The notes under the pieces: model-generated
The model's database searches: none
What the model was told of the DNA's origin: nothing
The model's input: only the letters and a program-made list of their open reading frames with translations
Shown: positions 60,739 through 64,000 of the stretch, one piece after another
How the letters are laid out: every line of letters starts with the position of its first letter
Position numbering within the stretch: position 1 is the stretch's first letter
Made by a program: the position numbers and the translations under genes
Source of the DNA: Petrimonas sulfuriphila
Lineage (GTDB): Bacteria > Bacteroidota > Bacteroidia > Bacteroidales > Dysgonomonadaceae
NCBI RefSeq assembly: GCF_051201015.1
Contig: NZ_JBPEHI010000016.1
Length of the DNA stretch: 64,000 nt
Direction: 5' to 3' (one strand)

Positions 60739-62778
60739 TTATTTGGATAAAAAATTCTCGGCCCTGCCGGGAGAGAGCAGTTCCCATAGAGAGGCTACGG
60801 TCCATCCCGGAGCAAAAATATCGTTATAAAACCCTTTTCCGTTCTTGCCATAGTCCCAGTTAGTATGTTGCACCACCTCCGGATAATAGCCGGTCTTGGC
60901 CACTCCACACATATGATTTTCAAACGGCAACAACTGGCGCATCGACGACGAAATAACTTGTACAAAATCGTGAAAACGAGGTTCGTTGTATCTTTTCGAG
61001 AGCCAGTTGAGCACCGAACCAAACTCGAAAATAAATACGTCTATGTGGTTGTTTTCTACCGAAACGTTGCCCCATCCCCTTGTCTGTAGACCGTTGTCGC
61101 CAATCATCTGGCCTTGTGCGAACGGCACATCCCACAGGTAGTACCACGAGAGCGCGAAGTAAGAAGCCTTCAGACACAGGTCGGCATAACGTTGTTGTTC
61201 TTCGCCTGTGGAAATCAATGCCAGGTAGTACATGGCTGTAGCAGCATACAGGGATGCTTCCTTGTCTTCACAATTGGCATCGAGGGTAGACGAGAAATAA
61301 TCTGCCTTCGAAATGATTTCACGTTCCAGGTAGTCGGCAGTTTTTTGGGCAGCGGTGAGGTATTTAGGGTTGTTGAAATACCTGTATGCCATCACCAGGG
61401 GTAAGGTCACCGAAGGGGTGCTTCCTCCGCTTGCGTCACTGATGACCAGGTTGTCAGTGAATTTCCGTGGAAAACTACCGTCTTCATTCTGTAAAAGAAG
61501 CATCCGGTCCAACAAGGTTTGCAATTTTGTCTCCCATTCCGGATGCCGTCTTCCGTTGTTTTTTTCGTATTGGAGGAACTGGAACATCGCGTACACACCT
61601 TCCGATTGTCGGCGAATACTTAAGTTACTGGCCTCCGTGTTTTTGTCGTAGTACACATGTTCGCGGAGAAGTCCGTTGGCTGTGAACCCATGCTCCAGGT
61701 AACTGTCAAAAACGGAATAGCCGTTGGCTACCAACTCCGAACGGTTGTTCTGTTGTCCATATTCCAACGCATTGAAGGCGTTCAACAAAACTCGACCTAC
61801 AAAACCTATTTCCGCGCGGGCAAGGTTTTCACAGGTAGCTACTACCAGCCCTTCGCCCGAATTGAACTTCAAGGGATAATCGCTCACGAAGCTCCGGGTG
61901 AAAAAACCGGTAAGGGTTTTCTTCACGAACGCATCGCTAAAGGGTGTGTTAACGGGGCCCGGAAGCCAGGCATCATAACTGTATTCCCACGATTGACGTA
62001 CGAAATCCGAGAAATCCGAGGCTTTTCCCGATTTCACTAACCACGTGAGCCGGATGGATTTCCCTTTTTCGAGAAACTGGAATGCTTCTACCGAAGGCGC
62101 CAGCGTAAGTTTACGAATATAGGTCTTTGGCGTTTCCTGGTAAGGAAACCCGAAGGATATACGGGCATCGCCATTCTTGTTCTCGAATCCGGTATAGCCG
62201 ATAGATGTTTTTCCGGAGATAATTACTTCTCCTTCTTTATGGGTAGTAAGTGCTTCATGCTTAAAATCATCCATTCGCATTACCGACAGGTACGTTCCCG
62301 ATTTTTCATTAAATATGGCCGTCATAGGCACGCTCAATCTATCCTCACGCACTGTCCAGCTATCGGAGGTGTGAAAAGAAGGGGCCTCCTTGGGCGAGCG
62401 CAAGTTGCGGCGGTACCAGAACCCCGGCATGTAGAATTGACAATCGTTGTGAGAATAACGAGTATTTACCCACTGCTTGAAGTTGAAATAGATATTTTCT
62501 TTGGCAGTAATCACCACTTCCACCACATGATCTGCAGCCGAAAGGTTAGGTGACACGATGGTTCGTGTTATCACTACCGGGATGTTTTGATTGGCTTTTA
62601 ATTGAACTACATCCCCTTTCCGAATTTCTTGTAAAGGGTAGTGAGCCGCATTGTTTCCTGGTATTTTCAAAGCGATGGAGGAACTAAAATTATTTTCAGC
62701 CACACGGGCTGTTGCCTGTACCGTGCTCACTATAAACAAAACAAGTAGAGCATACCGTGCAATATCCTTAATTTTCAT
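60739..62778 (-). CDS. Uncharacterised secreted protein, probable six-hairpin glycosidase fold
   Basis: 679 residues, signal peptide ending VQATAR. Residues about 25-280 are beta-rich, with paired aromatic strands such as NIYFNFKQWVNTRYSHNDCQ. Residues about 300-670 are alternating helices with Trp/Tyr/Gly patches (WETKLQTLLDRMLLLQNEDG, KYLTAAQKTADYLEREI, GWGNVSVENNHIDVFIFEFG), as in alpha/alpha-toroid glycosidases. I cannot assign it to a numbered GH family. It follows a GH43 arabinanase-type gene by 15 bp, so a role in arabinose-containing polymer breakdown is inferred. Conserved acidic residues in the helical half are candidate catalysts. Confidence 0.65.
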   Translation of the reverse strand: MKIKDIARYALLVLFIVSTVQATARVAENNFSSSIALKIPGNNAAHYPLQEIRKGDVVQLKANQNIPVVITRTIVSPNLSAADHVVEVVITAKENIYFNFKQWVNTRYSHNDCQFYMPGFWYRRNLRSPKEAPSFHTSDSWTVREDRLSVPMTAIFNEKSGTYLSVMRMDDFKHEALTTHKEGEVIISGKTSIGYTGFENKNGDARISFGFPYQETPKTYIRKLTLAPSVEAFQFLEKGKSIRLTWLVKSGKASDFSDFVRQSWEYSYDAWLPGPVNTPFSDAFVKKTLTGFFTRSFVSDYPLKFNSGEGLVVATCENLARAEIGFVGRVLLNAFNALEYGQQNNRSELVANGYSVFDSYLEHGFTANGLLREHVYYDKNTEASNLSIRRQSEGVYAMFQFLQYEKNNGRRHPEWETKLQTLLDRMLLLQNEDGSFPRKFTDNLVISDASGGSTPSVTLPLVMAYRYFNNPKYLTAAQKTADYLEREIISKADYFSSTLDANCEDKEASLYAATAMYYLALISTGEEQQRYADLCLKASYFALSWYYLWDVPFAQGQMIGDNGLQTRGWGNVSVENNHIDVFIFEFGSVLNWLSKRYNEPRFHDFVQVISSSMRQLLPFENHMCGVAKTGYYPEVVQHTNWDYGKNGKGFYNDIFAPGWTVASLWELLSPGRAENFLSK

Positions 62779-62793
62779 GCAATATTTCTTTTT

Positions 62794-63792
62794 CTAATTA
62801 AAAATTGGTTTTGGAGATGTTAACGAAGAGGTATTTCCTTCCACGTAGGGCCACTCATCCTTCCACCGTACCTGGTCCATCATCAGGACACGCCCTTTGG
62901 GATTGTCCACCGAGACGGCGTGATAAAGCATCCAATCCTGTCCTTCCTGGTCCTGCACGATCTCCGAGTTATGTCCCGTACCCACGAATTTTTGATTCTT
63001 CCGGATCATTACTTCGTGATGATTATCCATCATGGACTGTCCTTGCTTATCCACATAAGGGCCAAAAAGATTTTCTGAACGCCCTACCACAGTGGTATAC
63101 GTGCTGTTTAACCCTTCGCAGCAGGATCCGACGGAGGCAAACAGGTAATAAAAACCGTTTCGTTTATGTATGTATGTCCCTTCATAAGCCGTGCCGGCAA
63201 TTCGTTGCTTTTCGGCTCCCGGTCTTACGCTGAGTCCGTCGTCCGAAAGTTCGATGGCGTAAATGCCCCGGAAGCTGCCCCAGAACAGATATTTCTTCGC
63301 GTTTTCTTCGATATAAAAGGGATCGATGGAATTTTGCACATCGATCTCGTTGCTGCGAAACAGCTTGCCGTGATCGGTAAACGGGCCTTCGGGTTTATCG
63401 GAGGTAGCCACGCCTATCCCGCAGGTCCATTCCCCACCCCATACCGACATGGAATAGTACAGCACATACTTTCCGTTAATGTAATTGATATCGGGCGCCC
63501 ACAAACCGCCTTTCGGTTCAAATGTCGGACGGGTTGCATCGGTAAATGCAGTGCCAACAAATTTCCAGTTCACTAAATCTTGCGAACAATAAATGGGAGT
63601 ATTCCGGATATCTTCAGTCGCATAAAGGTAGAAGAATCCGTCGTTGGCTTTGATCACTGTCGGATCGGGAAGACTGTAGTTAATTACCGGGTTTTTATAG
63701 GTGTTGCTTTCCAGCGAATTTAACATTACTGCTCCATTAGCTTTACACGAAAGCAGAAGCAAAAGTAGGAATAGTTCAATAGGATGAAACAT
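62794..63792 (-). CDS. GH43-family arabinanase/arabinosidase
   Basis: 332 residues. The N-terminal segment ends LLLLLSCKANG, a possible lipobox. Five-bladed beta-propeller with the GH43 triad: base Asp in YSLPDPTVIKANDGFFYLYA, pKa-tuning Asp in VQNSIDPFYIEENAKKYLFW and acid Glu in AGTAYEGTYIHKRNGFYYLF. WAPDINYINGKYVLYYS and GTGHNSEIVQDQEGQDWMLY are family-like. Endo-1,5-alpha-L-arabinanase is the closest match. First gene of the leftward cluster. Confidence 0.9.
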   Translation of the reverse strand: MFHPIELFLLLLLLSCKANGAVMLNSLESNTYKNPVINYSLPDPTVIKANDGFFYLYATEDIRNTPIYCSQDLVNWKFVGTAFTDATRPTFEPKGGLWAPDINYINGKYVLYYSMSVWGGEWTCGIGVATSDKPEGPFTDHGKLFRSNEIDVQNSIDPFYIEENAKKYLFWGSFRGIYAIELSDDGLSVRPGAEKQRIAGTAYEGTYIHKRNGFYYLFASVGSCCEGLNSTYTTVVGRSENLFGPYVDKQGQSMMDNHHEVMIRKNQKFVGTGHNSEIVQDQEGQDWMLYHAVSVDNPKGRVLMMDQVRWKDEWPYVEGNTSSLTSPKPIFN

Positions 63793-63807
63793 AAAACTGT
63801 TTTTTTA

Positions 63808-63815
63808 CAAAAGTA
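63808..63815 (-). promoter_or_regulatory. -7 promoter box of the GH43 cluster
   Basis: TACTTTTG on the minus strand, 15 nt before the ATG at 63792. The implied 5' leader is very short. Confidence 0.5.
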
Positions 63816-63840
63816 TAAAAGAGATTTGTATAAACGAAAG

Positions 63841-64000
63841 TTTTACACTTATTCAATTGTTTAACTTAATCAACAAGCTTCATTGCTGTCCCATTAAAAT
63901 CTAAAATAGTTCTTTGAAATATTTGAAATTTAGTTAGTTGAAGACGATTTCCGATTAAACGGATTTGAATTCTCATCTTTGCGATCCTAATGAAGGGTTG
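63841..64000. other. Non-coding right edge
   Basis: No convincing ORF in either strand. CATCTTTG at 63974-63981, one base from the TAnnTTTG consensus, may be the promoter of a gene rightward beyond the window. Otherwise A/T-rich sequence without clear structure. Confidence 0.3.

Noticed and set aside
1..64000. Search for IS elements, phage genes, CRISPR arrays and toxin-antitoxin or other defence systems
   Set aside because: No transposase, integrase, terminal inverted repeats, spacer-repeat array, or Cas/restriction protein was seen in the reading frames.

Overview
This 64 kb chromosomal segment comes from a member of the Bacteroidota, most likely order Bacteroidales. The family level is a guess; Dysgonomonadaceae-type genera would fit. 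The evidence is the near-universal TAnnTTTG -7 promoter element with TTG or TTTG about 20-22 nt upstream, SPOR, DUF4382 and DUF3472 secreted proteins, a DUF2764-containing V-type ATPase operon, a Porin_10-type porin, a HYC_CC_PP protein beside Cus genes, and many lipoproteins and glycoside hydrolases. I see no IS element, phage gene, CRISPR array or toxin-antitoxin pair; this is mostly well-ordered core and envelope DNA.

Layout. 1-7.9 kb (minus strand) holds envelope genes: a truncated OmpP1/FadL-like porin, a secreted aromatic- and Ser/Arg-rich low-complexity protein, a PhnP-like hydrolase, a SPOR lipoprotein, a DUF5077/DUF3472 protein and two tandem DUF4382 lipoproteins. 8.0-15.4 kb is a plus-strand efflux operon: TetR regulator, TolC, HlyD, two ABC ATPases, two ABC-2 permeases and a lipoprotein. 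It corresponds to E. coli cecR-ybhGFSR with YbhF split in two and its own TolC, and is headed by a perfect 12+12 bp palindrome touching the promoter. 15.4-17.4 kb carries queC, a DUF1345 membrane protein and queF; then ThuA-like and GH16 genes. 19.1-27.2 kb (minus) is a copper/silver-type efflux operon (cusA, cusC, cusB fused to an HMA domain, and a free-standing HMA lipoprotein) plus a HYC_CC_PP gene, with a CsoR-like palindrome overlapping the cusA promoter. A CDF metal exporter and an unknown periplasmic protein follow.

29.1-36.8 kb (minus) is a V-type ATPase operon in the order E-DUF2764-A-B-D-I-K; the K subunit keeps all five Na+ ligand positions of the Enterococcus hirae enzyme. 37.0-43.5 kb (plus) has a MATE exporter, a LOG-family protein, a serine hydrolase, a GDPD, a small SpoT-like HD hydrolase and hemW. 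43.4-46.3 kb (minus) has a substrate-binding-type protein and a porin. 46.4-53.6 kb is a complete histidine operon, hisG-D-C-B-H-A-F-IE, preceded by a classical attenuator: an 18-residue leader peptide with HHHHFH and a terminator/antiterminator pair. The tRNA-His(GUG) gene lies immediately beyond it on the opposite strand, so supply and charging of one amino acid sit side by side.

54-58.7 kb carries a bifunctional-nuclease-family gene, rsmE, a chromate transporter, an M81 metallopeptidase and nth. 58.7-63.8 kb (minus) holds a NIPSNAP protein, galM, an unrecognised probable six-hairpin glycosidase and a GH43 arabinanase-type enzyme, probably a small arabinose-polymer module without SusC/SusD. 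The most notable regulatory finds are the his attenuator and the two palindromes set directly against -33 elements. The most notable protein finds are the CusB-HMA fusion and the aromatic/Ser-Arg low-complexity secreted protein.
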